DNA of 64,000 bases from CAYZIB01 sp964478425 (GCA_964478425.1 CAYZIB010000003.1:1-64000); one strand, 5' to 3'; numbered from the stretch's first letter, positions 16,947 to 26,445 are shown. Numbers and translations are program-made. The notes: generated by a model not told the origin, from the sequence alone.

Positions 16947-18493
16947 AAAAAATAATATTAGAGTTAAAAATTAATGTCGAAGATAACTTAAATAATAAAT
17001 TAATAGAGTTATTAGGTAAAAATAATTTAATAAAATATGAAATTTTAAAAAAATCTATTGATGCAAGAAAAAAAAATAATATCTTATTTTTATATAAAAT
17101 AAGAGCATATGTTAATAATCCATTAAATTATAATATAGAAGAATTAAAAGAAGAAACTAAATTAAAAGTTTTAAAAAATAAAAATGAATTACCAATTATA
17201 ATAGTTGGATTAGGACCATCCGGATTGTTTAGTGCTTTAGAACTTGCTAAATCTAATGCTAATGTAATTGTAATTGAAAGAGGTAAAGGTGTATTAGAAA
17301 GAGTAAAAGATGTAAACTTATTTAATAAAACAGGAGTTATAAACAATAATTCTAATATATCTTATGGAGCTGGTGGTGCTGGAACTTTTTCAGATGGTAA
17401 GTTAAATTCAGGAATTAAAAATAAAGATATTAATTATGTTTTAAAAACATTTCATGAATTTGGGGCAAAAGAAGATATTTTATATGATAGTATGCCTCAT
17501 ATTGGAAGCGATTATTTAATAAATGTTGTATTAAATATGACTAATTATTTAGAACAATTAGGAGTTAAAATATTATATCAACATGAATTAATTGATTTAT
17601 TATTTGAAAATAATATTGTTGTTGGGTGTAAAGTGAAATTTGATGATCAAATTATAAATTTACCATGTTCAAATATTATACTTGCTAGTGGACATGCATG
17701 TTTTGATACATTTTTAATGTATGAAAAATATTTTAATATGGTACCAAAAGCATTTTCTATGGGATTAAGAATTGAACATCCTCAAAAATTAATAAATCAA
17801 ATTCAGTATGGTGATAAATATGCAAATGTATTAGGTAGTGCTAATTATAAACTAAATACTAAAGTATTAGATAGAGGTGTATATACTTTTTGTATGTGCC
17901 CTGGTGGAGAAGTAGTTATTAGTAGTATCGATAATAATTCAATATGTGTTAATGGAATGAGTTATCAAAAAAGAAATTTAGAAAATGCTAATAGCGCAAT
18001 TTTAGTAGATGTTAAAGTAAGTGATTATTATAAAAACAATGTATTAGATGGATTTAGATTTAGAAATTATTATGAAAAAAAAACATTTGAATTAACGAAT
18101 AAAATGTATGCTCCAGTCCAATTATTAAAAGATTTTTTAAATAATAAAGCAACAACCAAAATTAAAAGTGTTAATCCAAGTGTAAAACCTGGATATGTAT
18201 TAAGTGATTTAAATTTATGCTTACCAAATTTTGTTTCTGAAGCAATAAAAAAAGGAATATATGATTTTGATAAAAAAATGAAAGGATTTTTATTTGATGA
18301 TGCTGTATTAACAGGAATAGAAGCAAGATCATCTTCCCCTGTAAGAATATTAAGAGATGAGAATTTTTGTTCTAATATTAAAAATGTTTTTCCGTGTGGA
18401 GAAGGTTGTGGATATGCAGGTGGAATTACTTCTGCAGCATGTGATGGAATAAAAGTAGCAAGAAAAATTATAGATATATTAAATGAAGAGTAA
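16943..18493 (+). CDS. FAD-dependent dehydrogenase, COG2509 family
   Basis: It encodes 516 residues. After an N-terminal 85-residue alpha/beta domain comes the dinucleotide-binding motif IIVGLGPSGLFSALELA and an acidic strand end (VIERG). The family block GGAGTFSDGKLNSG follows, and the C-terminal FAD-contact block is NVFPCGEGCGYAGGITSAA. This family of putative flavoprotein oxidoreductases is conserved in Bacillota, but its substrate is not established. It is coupled to the CotH-like gene by a 4-bp overlap, though a functional link is not obvious. Confidence 0.88.
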   Translation: MKKIILELKINVEDNLNNKLIELLGKNNLIKYEILKKSIDARKKNNILFLYKIRAYVNNPLNYNIEELKEETKLKVLKNKNELPIIIVGLGPSGLFSALELAKSNANVIVIERGKGVLERVKDVNLFNKTGVINNNSNISYGAGGAGTFSDGKLNSGIKNKDINYVLKTFHEFGAKEDILYDSMPHIGSDYLINVVLNMTNYLEQLGVKILYQHELIDLLFENNIVVGCKVKFDDQIINLPCSNIILASGHACFDTFLMYEKYFNMVPKAFSMGLRIEHPQKLINQIQYGDKYANVLGSANYKLNTKVLDRGVYTFCMCPGGEVVISSIDNNSICVNGMSYQKRNLENANSAILVDVKVSDYYKNNVLDGFRFRNYYEKKTFELTNKMYAPVQLLKDFLNNKATTKIKSVNPSVKPGYVLSDLNLCLPNFVSEAIKKGIYDFDKKMKGFLFDDAVLTGIEARSSSPVRILRDENFCSNIKNVFPCGEGCGYAGGITSAACDGIKVARKIIDILNEE

Positions 18494-18495
18494 TA

Positions 18496-18523
18496 AAAAA
18501 ATAGCTTTTTTAAGCTATTTTTT
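18496..18523. terminator. Bidirectional terminator between convergent genes
   Basis: The stem AAATAGCTT (18499-18507) / AAGCTATTT (18512-18520) has a TTTT loop. The A-run before it and the T-run after it serve both the flavoprotein gene and ribU. Confidence 0.75.
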
Positions 18524-18525
18524 GC

Positions 18526-19173
18526 TTATAATGAGTTATTTATATTAAAATTAATTTTCTTTTTATAAATATTAATTAAACTATCACCAATTAATATAGC
18601 AATCAAAGATATACATGTTCCTTTTAATAAATTAAATGGAAAATATATAAAACATATTGCAAGAAAATAATTATTTATACCTGTCATACTTTTTAGTGCA
18701 TTTAATGTATTTTCATTTAAACCAATACCGAAAAAAGAAAATTCACCTAAAAATAATGGAGTTAAAATTGTGTAATTAGCTAAAGTCATAATTGTAGATA
18801 CTAAAATTACAACTAAACTATATTTTAATATTTTTGATTTTATTGAATTTCCTTTAATGATTTTGTTTAAAAACCACAAACAAAATACATATGATAAAGA
18901 TGCGATTAAAGCTGTAACATGTGCGACAAAAGGAATTGCGCCACCTGTTTGTGGACCCCTAATAAGTAAATCGCAAAGTGTTTTTAATAAGGCAACTATA
19001 AATGCTTCTTTAAATCCAAATAATAAAAATGCAAATATAACTACAAAATCACTAAATTCGATTTTTAAAAATGGAGCAATCGGATATGGAATTTGAATAT
19101 AACTCATTAAAATTACTCCAATTGCAGATAATAATGCTAAAATTGTAAGTTTTAAAATACTCTTTTTCTTCAT
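18526..19173 (-). CDS. ribU: Riboflavin ECF transporter S component RibU
   Basis: It encodes 215 residues with about six membrane helices. The N-terminal pattern ALLSAIGVILMSYIQIPYPI, followed by FLKIEFSDFVVIFAFLLFGF, is that of RibU, the membrane subunit that binds riboflavin and works with the shared EcfA1/EcfA2/EcfT module (present at 31.7-34.3 kb). The identification is strengthened by an FMN riboswitch directly upstream. AGAGGAAAT precedes the ATG. The imported vitamin would feed the flavin-rich Rnf locus next door. Confidence 0.93.
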   Translation of the reverse strand: MKKKSILKLTILALLSAIGVILMSYIQIPYPIAPFLKIEFSDFVVIFAFLLFGFKEAFIVALLKTLCDLLIRGPQTGGAIPFVAHVTALIASLSYVFCLWFLNKIIKGNSIKSKILKYSLVVILVSTIMTLANYTILTPLFLGEFSFFGIGLNENTLNALKSMTGINNYFLAICFIYFPFNLLKGTCISLIAILIGDSLINIYKKKINFNINNSL

Positions 19174-19194
19174 ATTTCCTCTTCTTTCTATAAT

Positions 19195-19216
19195 AAAAAA
19201 AACCCTTAAAAGGGCA
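19195..19216 (-). terminator. Intrinsic terminator of the FMN riboswitch
   Basis: On the minus strand the palindrome CCCTTTTAAGGG (19214-19203) is followed by eight Us, between the aptamer and the ribU start. This suggests control by premature termination. Confidence 0.65.
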
Positions 19217-19235
19217 ATGAAAAAAGATAAAATTT

Positions 19236-19338
19236 TCTTCTTCCATCTAGACTTTAACTATCGGTTCTAGAATTTAACTAGATCAGCTTGCGCTCGCGGA
19301 CTTTACCGCCGGTCTGGAATTACACCATGCCCTGAAGT
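19236..19338 (-). ncRNA. FMN riboswitch (RFN element)
   Basis: The minus strand reads the hallmark RFN blocks in order: CTTCAGGGCATGGTGTAATT, then CCAGACCGGCGGTAAAGTCC, GCGAGCGCAAGCTGATC, a variable arm, and ACCGATAGTTAAAGTCTAGA, closing with GAAGAAG. Binding of FMN is expected to favour the downstream terminator and shut off ribU. Confidence 0.96.
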
Positions 19339-19345
19339 TGTTATT

Positions 19346-19373
19346 ATTATAGCATATATAAATTTATTTGCAA
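19346..19373 (-). promoter_or_regulatory. Promoter of the FMN riboswitch-ribU unit
   Basis: On the minus strand TTGCAA (19373-19368), a 16-bp spacer and an extended -10, TGCTATAAT (TATAAT 19351-19346), lie just before the aptamer. Confidence 0.7.
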
Positions 19374-19452
19374 CACTTAGATATTTTGTTATATAGAAAA
19401 CGTTTTTATTATATAAAATATAAATTTTATATACTAAATACAACAAATTAAG

Positions 19453-19481
19453 TTGTTTATTTTAAAAAAATATGTTAAAAT
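19453..19481 (+). promoter_or_regulatory. Probable promoter of the Rnf locus
   Basis: TTGTTT (19453-19458), a 17-bp spacer and TAAAAT (19476-19481) with an extended TG lie 56 bp before the lipoprotein gene. The element ATATGTTAAAAT recurs before gpsA and before the SGNH hydrolase gene. Confidence 0.5.
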
Positions 19482-19537
19482 TAATTGTTCGAATTGAATA
19501 AAAACATTATTCATGTAAAAAAAGAAAGGAAAACAAA

Positions 19538-20593
19538 ATGAAAAAATTATTATTAACATTATTCGTTGCTTTTTCATTAACTGCATTAGTTGGTTGTGGA
19601 AGTAAAGCAAAAGAATACAAATTAGGTATGGGTGTTGTAGTAACTGATTCTGAATCAAAAGATATAACAGCTCAAATTGATGCAACAGTTGCAACAGTTG
19701 TTTTAGATAGCAATAATAAAATCGTTGCATGTCGTTTAGATGTTGCTCAAAATAAAATTACAGTTAGTTCTTTAGGAAAAATTACTGTTCCTACTTCATT
19801 TAAATCAAAAGTTGAATTAGGTGATGATTATGGTATGTCTAATGCTGCAGGTTGGGGTATGGACTGGAATGGTGATGGTGTTTCTTTAGAATGGTATAAA
19901 CAAGCACAAGCTTTTGAAAACTATGTTGTTGGTAAAACAGCTGAAGAAGTAAAAAATATGCCTACACAAGTAGTTGAAGGTCATGGATATATTATTTCTA
20001 GTGAAGCTGATTTATTAGCTGCTGGATGTACTATCCAAATTACTGATTTTAAAGAAGCTGTTTATAAAGCATGTACTGATGAACAAGGTGTTTCATTTAA
20101 AACTTCTAAAAAATTTACATTAGGTGTTGGTGTTACATCATTTGATGATGGTTCAACAAGTGCAACAGCTGATGCAAATGGAACAATTAAAGTTTATTCT
20201 GATTTTGGTGCTACAGTTTTAGTTGATGGTAAAATCGCTGCTGCTTTAAATGATGCAATTCAACCTCAATTTACTGTTACAGCAGATGGTACTTATACTT
20301 TTGCGTTTACAGCAACAAAAAGAGAATTAAAAGAAAATTATGGTATGGAAGCATATGGTCAAAATTTAGATGGTAATGGTGATGGTATTGTTAAAGAATG
20401 GTACGTACAATCATTAGCATTCTCTAAACATGTTGTTGGTATGACTGGTGAACAAGTTAAAAACATGGAAACTAAAGCTAATGCAATTAATTACCAAATG
20501 TCAACTGATAAAGATTTATTAGCTGCAGGATGTACTATTCAAATTACTGATATTAAAGCTGTTGTTGCTAAAGCTTGCACTAACGCTCGTTAA
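19538..20593 (+). CDS. Lipoprotein with internally duplicated domain, first gene of the Rnf locus
   Basis: It encodes 351 residues. A signal peptide ends in the lipobox LVGC (Cys20). Residues 97-180 and 267-349 are clear repeats: each has a YGM start, a Ca-loop-like DxNGDG (109-114 and 278-283), then EWY, a VVG..xEQVKNM segment, and LLAAGCTIQITD. Each repeat probably belongs to a larger unit of about 160 residues. The domain resembles small lipoproteins found near flavin electron-transfer systems, but the function is not known. Its position 14 bp before apbE and the rnf genes suggests an extracytoplasmic accessory subunit. Confidence 0.8.
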   Translation: MKKLLLTLFVAFSLTALVGCGSKAKEYKLGMGVVVTDSESKDITAQIDATVATVVLDSNNKIVACRLDVAQNKITVSSLGKITVPTSFKSKVELGDDYGMSNAAGWGMDWNGDGVSLEWYKQAQAFENYVVGKTAEEVKNMPTQVVEGHGYIISSEADLLAAGCTIQITDFKEAVYKACTDEQGVSFKTSKKFTLGVGVTSFDDGSTSATADANGTIKVYSDFGATVLVDGKIAAALNDAIQPQFTVTADGTYTFAFTATKRELKENYGMEAYGQNLDGNGDGIVKEWYVQSLAFSKHVVGMTGEQVKNMETKANAINYQMSTDKDLLAAGCTIQITDIKAVVAKACTNAR

Positions 20594-20607
20594 TATTAAA
20601 TTTGTAA

Positions 20608-21666
20608 ATGAGAAATACTACTAAAGTAAAAAAGTATTTCTGTTTGTTAATATTTATATGGCAACTTGTACTTTTTACAGGTTGCCATATTTCTAATAAT
20701 AAAGAAAAAAATATTTGGCAAATACAATCATTTAATTGCTTTGATACTGTTTCAACAATCTATAGTTATAGCTATGAAACAAAAGAAAGTTTTAATGAAA
20801 ATGCAACAAGTGCTCTTGAATTATTATCTGAATACCATAAATTATTCGATATATATTATGAATATCAAGGAATAAATAATTTAAAGACAATTAATGATAA
20901 TCCAACTAAAGAAATAAAAGTAGATAAAAAATTAATTGATTTTCTTCTTTATACTAAAGAAATATATGAATTAACAAATGGAAAAACAAATGTAATGTTA
21001 GGGCCTGTTTTAAAGTTATGGCATGATGCAAGAGAAAATGCAAGTTATAATCCAAATAATAAGTATATTCCATCTATTACTGAATTAGAAACTGCTAATT
21101 TATATACTGATATTAATTATTTAATAATTGATGAACAAAATAATACTATTAAACTAGATAATCCTAATGCAAGAATTGATGTGGGAGCATTAGGAAAAGG
21201 ATATGCAACAGAAATGGTTGCTAAAATGTTAATAGAAAAAGGAATAACAAGTTATGTTTTAGATATTGGTGGAAATATTCGAATTATTGGTAGTAAACAA
21301 GATGGAACAGGATGGAATACTGGTATTAGAAGTCCTTTTGATAAGAGTAAATATGCTTTATATTTAAATATAAAAGATATATCTTGTGTTACATCTGGAG
21401 ATTATGAAAGATATTTTATTTATGAAAATAATAAATATCATCATATAATAGATCCTGTTACTTTAATGCCAGCAGATTATTTTTCATCGGTCACAATTTT
21501 ATCAGAAAATAGTGGACTTGCTGATGCGTTATCAACTGCATTATTTTCTATGAATTATGAAGAAGGAAGATTACTAGTTGATAGTTTAGATAATGTTGAA
21601 GCTGTATGGATTTATAAAAATGGAAATATTATATATACTGATGGAGTAAATCCTATTAATTTATAA
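20608..21666 (+). CDS. apbE: FAD:protein FMN transferase ApbE (lipoprotein)
   Basis: ApbE moves FMN from FAD onto Thr/Ser of Rnf/Nqr subunits on the outer face of the membrane. The 352 residues begin with a signal peptide and lipobox FTGC (Cys26). Family blocks are present: DVGALGKGYATEMVAKML, LDIGGNIRIIG, SGDYERYF and HHIIDPVTLMPA, with the late Ala/Asp metal-binding segment SGLADALSTALF. It sits directly upstream of rnfC-D-G, whose D and G subunits carry its target motifs. The ribosome binding site is weak, so coupling to the preceding gene is likely. Confidence 0.95.
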   Translation: MRNTTKVKKYFCLLIFIWQLVLFTGCHISNNKEKNIWQIQSFNCFDTVSTIYSYSYETKESFNENATSALELLSEYHKLFDIYYEYQGINNLKTINDNPTKEIKVDKKLIDFLLYTKEIYELTNGKTNVMLGPVLKLWHDARENASYNPNNKYIPSITELETANLYTDINYLIIDEQNNTIKLDNPNARIDVGALGKGYATEMVAKMLIEKGITSYVLDIGGNIRIIGSKQDGTGWNTGIRSPFDKSKYALYLNIKDISCVTSGDYERYFIYENNKYHHIIDPVTLMPADYFSSVTILSENSGLADALSTALFSMNYEEGRLLVDSLDNVEAVWIYKNGNIIYTDGVNPINL

Positions 21667-21682
21667 AAGTGGAGGAAGTAAA

Positions 21683-23035
21683 ATGTTTAAAAAGAAAAAT
21701 ATTTCATCTTTACATTTACCACATAATAAAAATACAGCCGCATGTGTCCCTACAAGAATTAAAGATCCAAAAGAAGTAATATTACCTATGGATATGCATT
21801 CAGGACATGTAGCTGAACCTGTAGTAAATGTTGGTGATTATGTAAAAATTGGTCAATTAATAGCAAGAGAAGAAGGAAGATTTTCTTCTCCAGTACATGC
21901 TACTATATCAGGTACTGTAACAAAAATTGAACCGTTAAAAAGAGCTAATGGTAAAGAAGTATTAGCTATTTATATTGAAAATGATTTTAAAAATGTAAAA
22001 GATGATTTAAAAGCCCCTGTTATTAATAACTGCGACGAGTTTTTAGAAGCTATTAGACAAAGTGGATGTGTTGGATTAGGTGGAGCAGCATTCCCTACAT
22101 GGGCTAAATTAAATGAAATGCGTAATGGAGAATATACAGTTGATACAGTTTTAGTTAATGCAGCTGAATGTGAACCATATATAACAAGTGACCATAGAAT
22201 GATGGTTGATAATCCAAACTTAATAGTTGATGGTGTTGAATATTTAAGAAAATATATGCATGAATATTTAAGTAATGCTAAATTTAAAATTTGTATTGAA
22301 AAAAATAAACCTGATGCTATTGAAACATTAAAAAAAGCTTTTAGTGGAAAAGATTATGTAGAAATAGTTGAATTAAAAGCAATTTATCCACAAGGAGCAA
22401 AACAAGTAATGCTTTATAATGCAACAGGAAGAGTAAGTATTGCTGGGAAAAGATTTCCTTATTTCCATGCAATAATTATAAATGTAAGCTCACTTGCTAA
22501 AGTTGCAGAATATTTAAATACAGGTATGCCTCTTACAGAAAGAATCGTTACTGTAGATGGACCGGCAGTAGCTAATCCAAAAAATTTAATTGCACCTATT
22601 GGTACACCTATAAATAATTTATTAGAAGAAACAGGATTAAAAAATGAAGCTGCTAAAGTTGTAGTAGGTGGTCCAATGAATGGTAATGCAGTTTTAAATA
22701 CAACAGATCCAATTGTTAAAGTTTCAAATGCAATATTAGTATTTGATGAAAAAACTGCAGTTTTACCAGATCCAACTGTATGTATTCATTGTGGAAGATG
22801 TATTGATAAATGTCCAATTAATATAAATGTTCCAAAAGTTGAACTTGCAATGCGAGTTAAAGATGATGAATTAAAAGAAAAATTATTAATTGAAACAGGA
22901 GTAAGACAATGCGTTGATTGTGGATGTTGTTCTTATGTATGTCCTGCTAATCGTCATTTATTATCAACAAATCAAGATGCTAAATGGTGGTTAAAACAAT
23001 ATGATAAAGCTAAAAAAGAAGGAGGAAATAGATAA
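21683..23035 (+). CDS. rnfC: Rnf electron transport complex subunit C
   Basis: This peripheral subunit passes electrons between NADH and the membrane part of the ferredoxin:NAD+ oxidoreductase. The 450 residues contain a biotinyl-like N-terminal domain, the NADH/FMN-binding middle (GLGGAAFPTWAK, VNAAECEPYITSDH) and two [4Fe-4S] motifs near the end, CIHCGRCIDKCP and CVDCGCCSYVCP. Both cluster motifs distinguish it from NqrA. GGAGG precedes the ATG. It overlaps rnfD by one base. Confidence 0.96.
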   Translation: MFKKKNISSLHLPHNKNTAACVPTRIKDPKEVILPMDMHSGHVAEPVVNVGDYVKIGQLIAREEGRFSSPVHATISGTVTKIEPLKRANGKEVLAIYIENDFKNVKDDLKAPVINNCDEFLEAIRQSGCVGLGGAAFPTWAKLNEMRNGEYTVDTVLVNAAECEPYITSDHRMMVDNPNLIVDGVEYLRKYMHEYLSNAKFKICIEKNKPDAIETLKKAFSGKDYVEIVELKAIYPQGAKQVMLYNATGRVSIAGKRFPYFHAIIINVSSLAKVAEYLNTGMPLTERIVTVDGPAVANPKNLIAPIGTPINNLLEETGLKNEAAKVVVGGPMNGNAVLNTTDPIVKVSNAILVFDEKTAVLPDPTVCIHCGRCIDKCPININVPKVELAMRVKDDELKEKLLIETGVRQCVDCGCCSYVCPANRHLLSTNQDAKWWLKQYDKAKKEGGNR

Positions 23036-24009
23036 TGGAAAATCTTCATGTTTCTGCTGCTCCTCATATTAATAGTGGTGCTACAACACATAATGTAATG
23101 AAAGATGTTGCAATTGCTTTATTACCAGCAAGTATAGCTGCAGTTGTAATATTTGGATTACAAGCTTTATTAATTATATTAGTATGTGTTTTAAGTGCAG
23201 TTTTAAGTGAATATGTATTTAATTTAATTACAAAGAAAAAACAAACATTATATGATTTTAGTGCTGTTGTTACAGGATTAATATTAGCATTAAACTTAAG
23301 TACTAAAGTCCCTTTATGGCAATGTGCAATAGGAAGTGTATTTGCAATTATTGTTGTTAAATGTTTATTTGGTGGTTTAGGAAAAAATATTGCAAACCCT
23401 GCAATAGCTGCAAGAGTATTTTTACTTTTTGCATTTGGTTTAACAGTTGCTGGTGGTGCACTTCCAATTTTAGGATCAGATAAAAGTTTTTTTGGAATTG
23501 CTTTTGGAAATAATACAGGTGATATTATTGTAAGTGGAGCAACACCATTAGTTAATTTAAAAAATGGAGAATATAATTTATTAACATTATTTTTAGGTAA
23601 TCATGGTGGTACAATCGGTGAAACTTGTGTTATTGCTTTACTTTTAGGCTATATTTATTTAGTATATCGTAAAGTTATTAAATGGTATGTACCTTTTGCA
23701 TTTGTTATGACTGTATTTGTTTTATATTTTGTTAAAACAGGTGATTTAGGAATTTCACTTGCACAAGTATTAGCTGGTGGATTATTATTTGGGGCTATAT
23801 TTATGGCAACAGATTATGTTACAACTCCATTATCTAATTTAGGAAAAGTAGTATTTTGTATTGGATGTGGAATATTAACATTTGCATTAAGAACTGGATT
23901 TTTAGGTTCATATCCTGAAGGTGTTTCTATTTCAATATTATTTATGAATATGTTAACACCATTAATTGAAAAATTTACAACTCCGAAAACATTAGGAGGT
24001 ATTAAATAA
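23035..24009 (+). CDS. rnfD: Rnf electron transport complex subunit D
   Basis: This integral membrane subunit carries covalent FMN. The 324 residues have about nine helices. The FMN attachment motif SGAT (167-170) places the cofactor on Thr170, a target of ApbE encoded upstream. The block GGLGKNIANPAIAARVFLLF is typical of RnfD/NqrB. It is one-base coupled to rnfC and rnfG. Confidence 0.96.
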   Translation: MENLHVSAAPHINSGATTHNVMKDVAIALLPASIAAVVIFGLQALLIILVCVLSAVLSEYVFNLITKKKQTLYDFSAVVTGLILALNLSTKVPLWQCAIGSVFAIIVVKCLFGGLGKNIANPAIAARVFLLFAFGLTVAGGALPILGSDKSFFGIAFGNNTGDIIVSGATPLVNLKNGEYNLLTLFLGNHGGTIGETCVIALLLGYIYLVYRKVIKWYVPFAFVMTVFVLYFVKTGDLGISLAQVLAGGLLFGAIFMATDYVTTPLSNLGKVVFCIGCGILTFALRTGFLGSYPEGVSISILFMNMLTPLIEKFTTPKTLGGIK

Positions 24010-25298
24010 TGAATAATAAAAAAGATTTATTTAAAGCAAGTATTATTATGGTATTAGTTGTTTTAATTTTTTCATTTGCAATGTGGGGATTAAATTTTTA
24101 TACTGCACCATTAATTGAAAAAAACAAAGCAGGAAGTGCTAATGAAGTTTTAAATGCTGTTATGCCTAATAATAATGGATTTACAGATATAACATCTACA
24201 TTAACAATCAATTCTGAATCAGGTGTTTATGAAGTTCATAAAGAAAATAGTGGTGCTGGATATGTTATTAAAGCACAAAAACAAGGATATTCAAAACTTG
24301 TAAGTGCTGTTTGTGGGATATCTAGTGATGGTAAAATTGTTGGATTAACATTTGATTCAAATGGTGATTTTGATGTACCGAGTGCTTCAATTAATCAATT
24401 TATTGGACTTGATTCAGCATTAGCAGGTGTTGAATTAAAAAATGGAGCAACTTATTCAACTACTGCATTAAAAGAATTAGTTGAAGCTGCATTTGATTTA
24501 TTAGTTCAAAATAATATGATTACTGCAGGTGTTAAATCAGATGAACAAGTATTAGAAGAATTGTTACCTACTGTATTTAATAGTTTTGAAAAAGGATCTG
24601 AATTACCTTCTTCAGGTAATATTATAAAAGCTTATAAAGCATCTAATGAAACTGGTTTTGCTTATTTTGTAAGAAATAATGAAGAAACATTATTAGTAAT
24701 TGTAAATAATGATTTATCAGCTAAATGTTATAAACCAACTCATAATGAAACAAATAATACTTATGGATTAGAAGATGTTACTAATAATAATCAAAGTGTT
24801 ATTGATCTTGTGATTAGTGATGTTGCTGATAAAGTTAGTAGTTTTAATACTAAATTAGAAAATAAAGTTAAAACTTTATATAATGATGCAAGTGAAATTG
24901 AATTTATTACTTTAAATTCATTTAATACGATTGCTAAAGCATTAAAATTTAAAACAAATAATAATTTATATTATGCATTCTATTCAAGAAGTATAAATTC
25001 ATTTAATAGTACAATAATGGAAGTATTTGTAATAATTGATGAAGATGGTAAAATAGTTGAAACTAGTGTTTCTCCATTCTTCCAAGAAGAACAATATTTC
25101 TTTGCGGTTAAAGATTTTAATAGTAAAAATTATACAGATTCATTAATAGGAAGAACAGATGAAATTATCTCTAATAATTTATTTGATAAAGATAATGAAT
25201 TATATATTACAGGAGCTACATGTTCAACTAATGGATTAAAGAATGCTTATAAAGATGCATTTAATGTATTTAATAACATTAAAGGAGGTAATAATTAA
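24009..25298 (+). CDS. rnfG: Rnf electron transport complex subunit G, with two FMN-binding domains
   Basis: This single-helix anchored subunit (helix about 10-31) holds covalent FMN outside the membrane. At 429 residues it is about twice the usual length. The first FMN_bind unit ends in GATYSTTALKE (Ser150 region) and a second, C-terminal unit ends in TGATCSTNGLKNAY (401-414, probable site Ser406). The linker between them is diverged. Both motifs fit the ApbE consensus, though the first lacks the usual S/T before GAT. It lies between rnfD and rnfE with one-base overlaps. Confidence 0.9.
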   Translation: MNNKKDLFKASIIMVLVVLIFSFAMWGLNFYTAPLIEKNKAGSANEVLNAVMPNNNGFTDITSTLTINSESGVYEVHKENSGAGYVIKAQKQGYSKLVSAVCGISSDGKIVGLTFDSNGDFDVPSASINQFIGLDSALAGVELKNGATYSTTALKELVEAAFDLLVQNNMITAGVKSDEQVLEELLPTVFNSFEKGSELPSSGNIIKAYKASNETGFAYFVRNNEETLLVIVNNDLSAKCYKPTHNETNNTYGLEDVTNNNQSVIDLVISDVADKVSSFNTKLENKVKTLYNDASEIEFITLNSFNTIAKALKFKTNNNLYYAFYSRSINSFNSTIMEVFVIIDEDGKIVETSVSPFFQEEQYFFAVKDFNSKNYTDSLIGRTDEIISNNLFDKDNELYITGATCSTNGLKNAYKDAFNVFNNIKGGNN

Positions 25299-25894
25299 TG
25301 AAAATTTTAAGTAAATATTTATTAAGAGGAACTCCTGCGTTATTAATAACATTAGGAGCAGGATTTGTAATGGCATCAAGTGCTGATGTTAGAGCAGGTT
25401 TAGGTATGGGTGTATGTATTACTATTGCTTTATTATTAAGTTCAATAGTAGTTTCTGGTTTAAGAAATGTTATACCAGAACGTTATCATCTTCCAATATA
25501 TATATTAATTATGACAGGATTTGTTTCAATAATTGACATGTTAATGCAAGCATGGTTCCCTGAAGTATGTAATATGCTTGGAGTACATCTTGCAGCATTA
25601 AGTGTTTCAGCAGTAGTTTATCGTGATTGTGAAGAAGTTGCTGGTGTAAGTACAGAACAAAAATCAATTTTAACAGCTTTACTTACTGGATTATTATTTT
25701 TAGCAATCATGGTTGTTTGTGCATTATTCCGTGAAGTATTAGGTAATGCATCTTTCTGTGGTATTGAAATTGCGTTTTTAAAAGATTATAAAATTAGTGC
25801 ATTAACTTCTGCATTTGGTGGATATTTACTTCTTGCAATTTGTGTTGCAGTATTAAAGAAAATTGGTGCATTAATAACTAAGGAGGCTAAATAA
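25298..25894 (+). CDS. rnfE: Rnf electron transport complex subunit E
   Basis: It encodes 198 residues and six membrane helices, homologous to NqrD/RnfE. RGTPALLITLGAGFVMASS starts the protein, and VHLAALSVSAVVYRDCEEVA contains the conserved Cys region proposed to hold an intramembrane Fe-S centre with RnfA. A good AAAGGAGG precedes it inside rnfG. Confidence 0.95.
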   Translation: MKILSKYLLRGTPALLITLGAGFVMASSADVRAGLGMGVCITIALLLSSIVVSGLRNVIPERYHLPIYILIMTGFVSIIDMLMQAWFPEVCNMLGVHLAALSVSAVVYRDCEEVAGVSTEQKSILTALLTGLLFLAIMVVCALFREVLGNASFCGIEIAFLKDYKISALTSAFGGYLLLAICVAVLKKIGALITKEAK

Positions 25895-25896
25895 TT

Positions 25897-26445
25897 ATGA
25901 CATTTGAAGTTATTATTGGAATATTATTAGCTGGTATTTTATCAAATAACTATGCATTACTTCATTTTTTAGGAACAGGCGCTGTTATTGAAAATGAAAG
26001 ATCAGATAAAAAATCATTAATTATAGGTTTAGGAACAACTCTTGTAATGGTTTTATCTACATTAATTACATGGCCTTTAAATAAATATCTATTAAAAAAT
26101 GTTCCATATTTACAAACAATGGCATTTGTAATTGTATTATTAATAGTAATTGAATTAATTCACTTATATACTAAAAAACATCTTGAATCTTATTGTAAAG
26201 TTGATTTTATGAAATTTACAATAAATGGTGCTGTTTTAGGTTTATGTATTCATAATACAAGTTTAATGTTTTTAGAAGCATTATTAACTGCATTTAGTGT
26301 TGGAATTGGATTTACATTAACATTAATTGTATTTAGTGAATTAGAACAAAAAATAGATAAAGAAGCAGTGCCAAAATCATTTAGAGGATTACCTATTTTA
26401 TTATTAATCGCTGGTTTAATGGCATTAGCGTTAATTGCATTTTAA
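25897..26445 (+). CDS. rnfA: Rnf electron transport complex subunit A
   Basis: It encodes 182 residues with six helices and is a paralogue of RnfE with inverted topology. It starts EVIIGILLAGILSNNYALLH, and NGAVLGLCIHNTSLMF carries the conserved cysteine. In most Rnf operons rnfB follows here. Instead the stop overlaps the start of a NusG-II gene. Confidence 0.93.
   Translation: MTFEVIIGILLAGILSNNYALLHFLGTGAVIENERSDKKSLIIGLGTTLVMVLSTLITWPLNKYLLKNVPYLQTMAFVIVLLIVIELIHLYTKKHLESYCKVDFMKFTINGAVLGLCIHNTSLMFLEALLTAFSVGIGFTLTLIVFSELEQKIDKEAVPKSFRGLPILLLIAGLMALALIAF

Noticed and set aside
18857..19096. Plus-strand frame inside ribU
   Set aside because: Shadow of the minus-strand gene, which has riboswitch, ribosome site and clear homology.
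21683..26445. Na+-translocating NADH:quinone reductase (Nqr) instead of Rnf
   Set aside because: The C subunit has two [4Fe-4S] motifs as in RnfC and there is no nqrF; gene order is rnfCDGEA.
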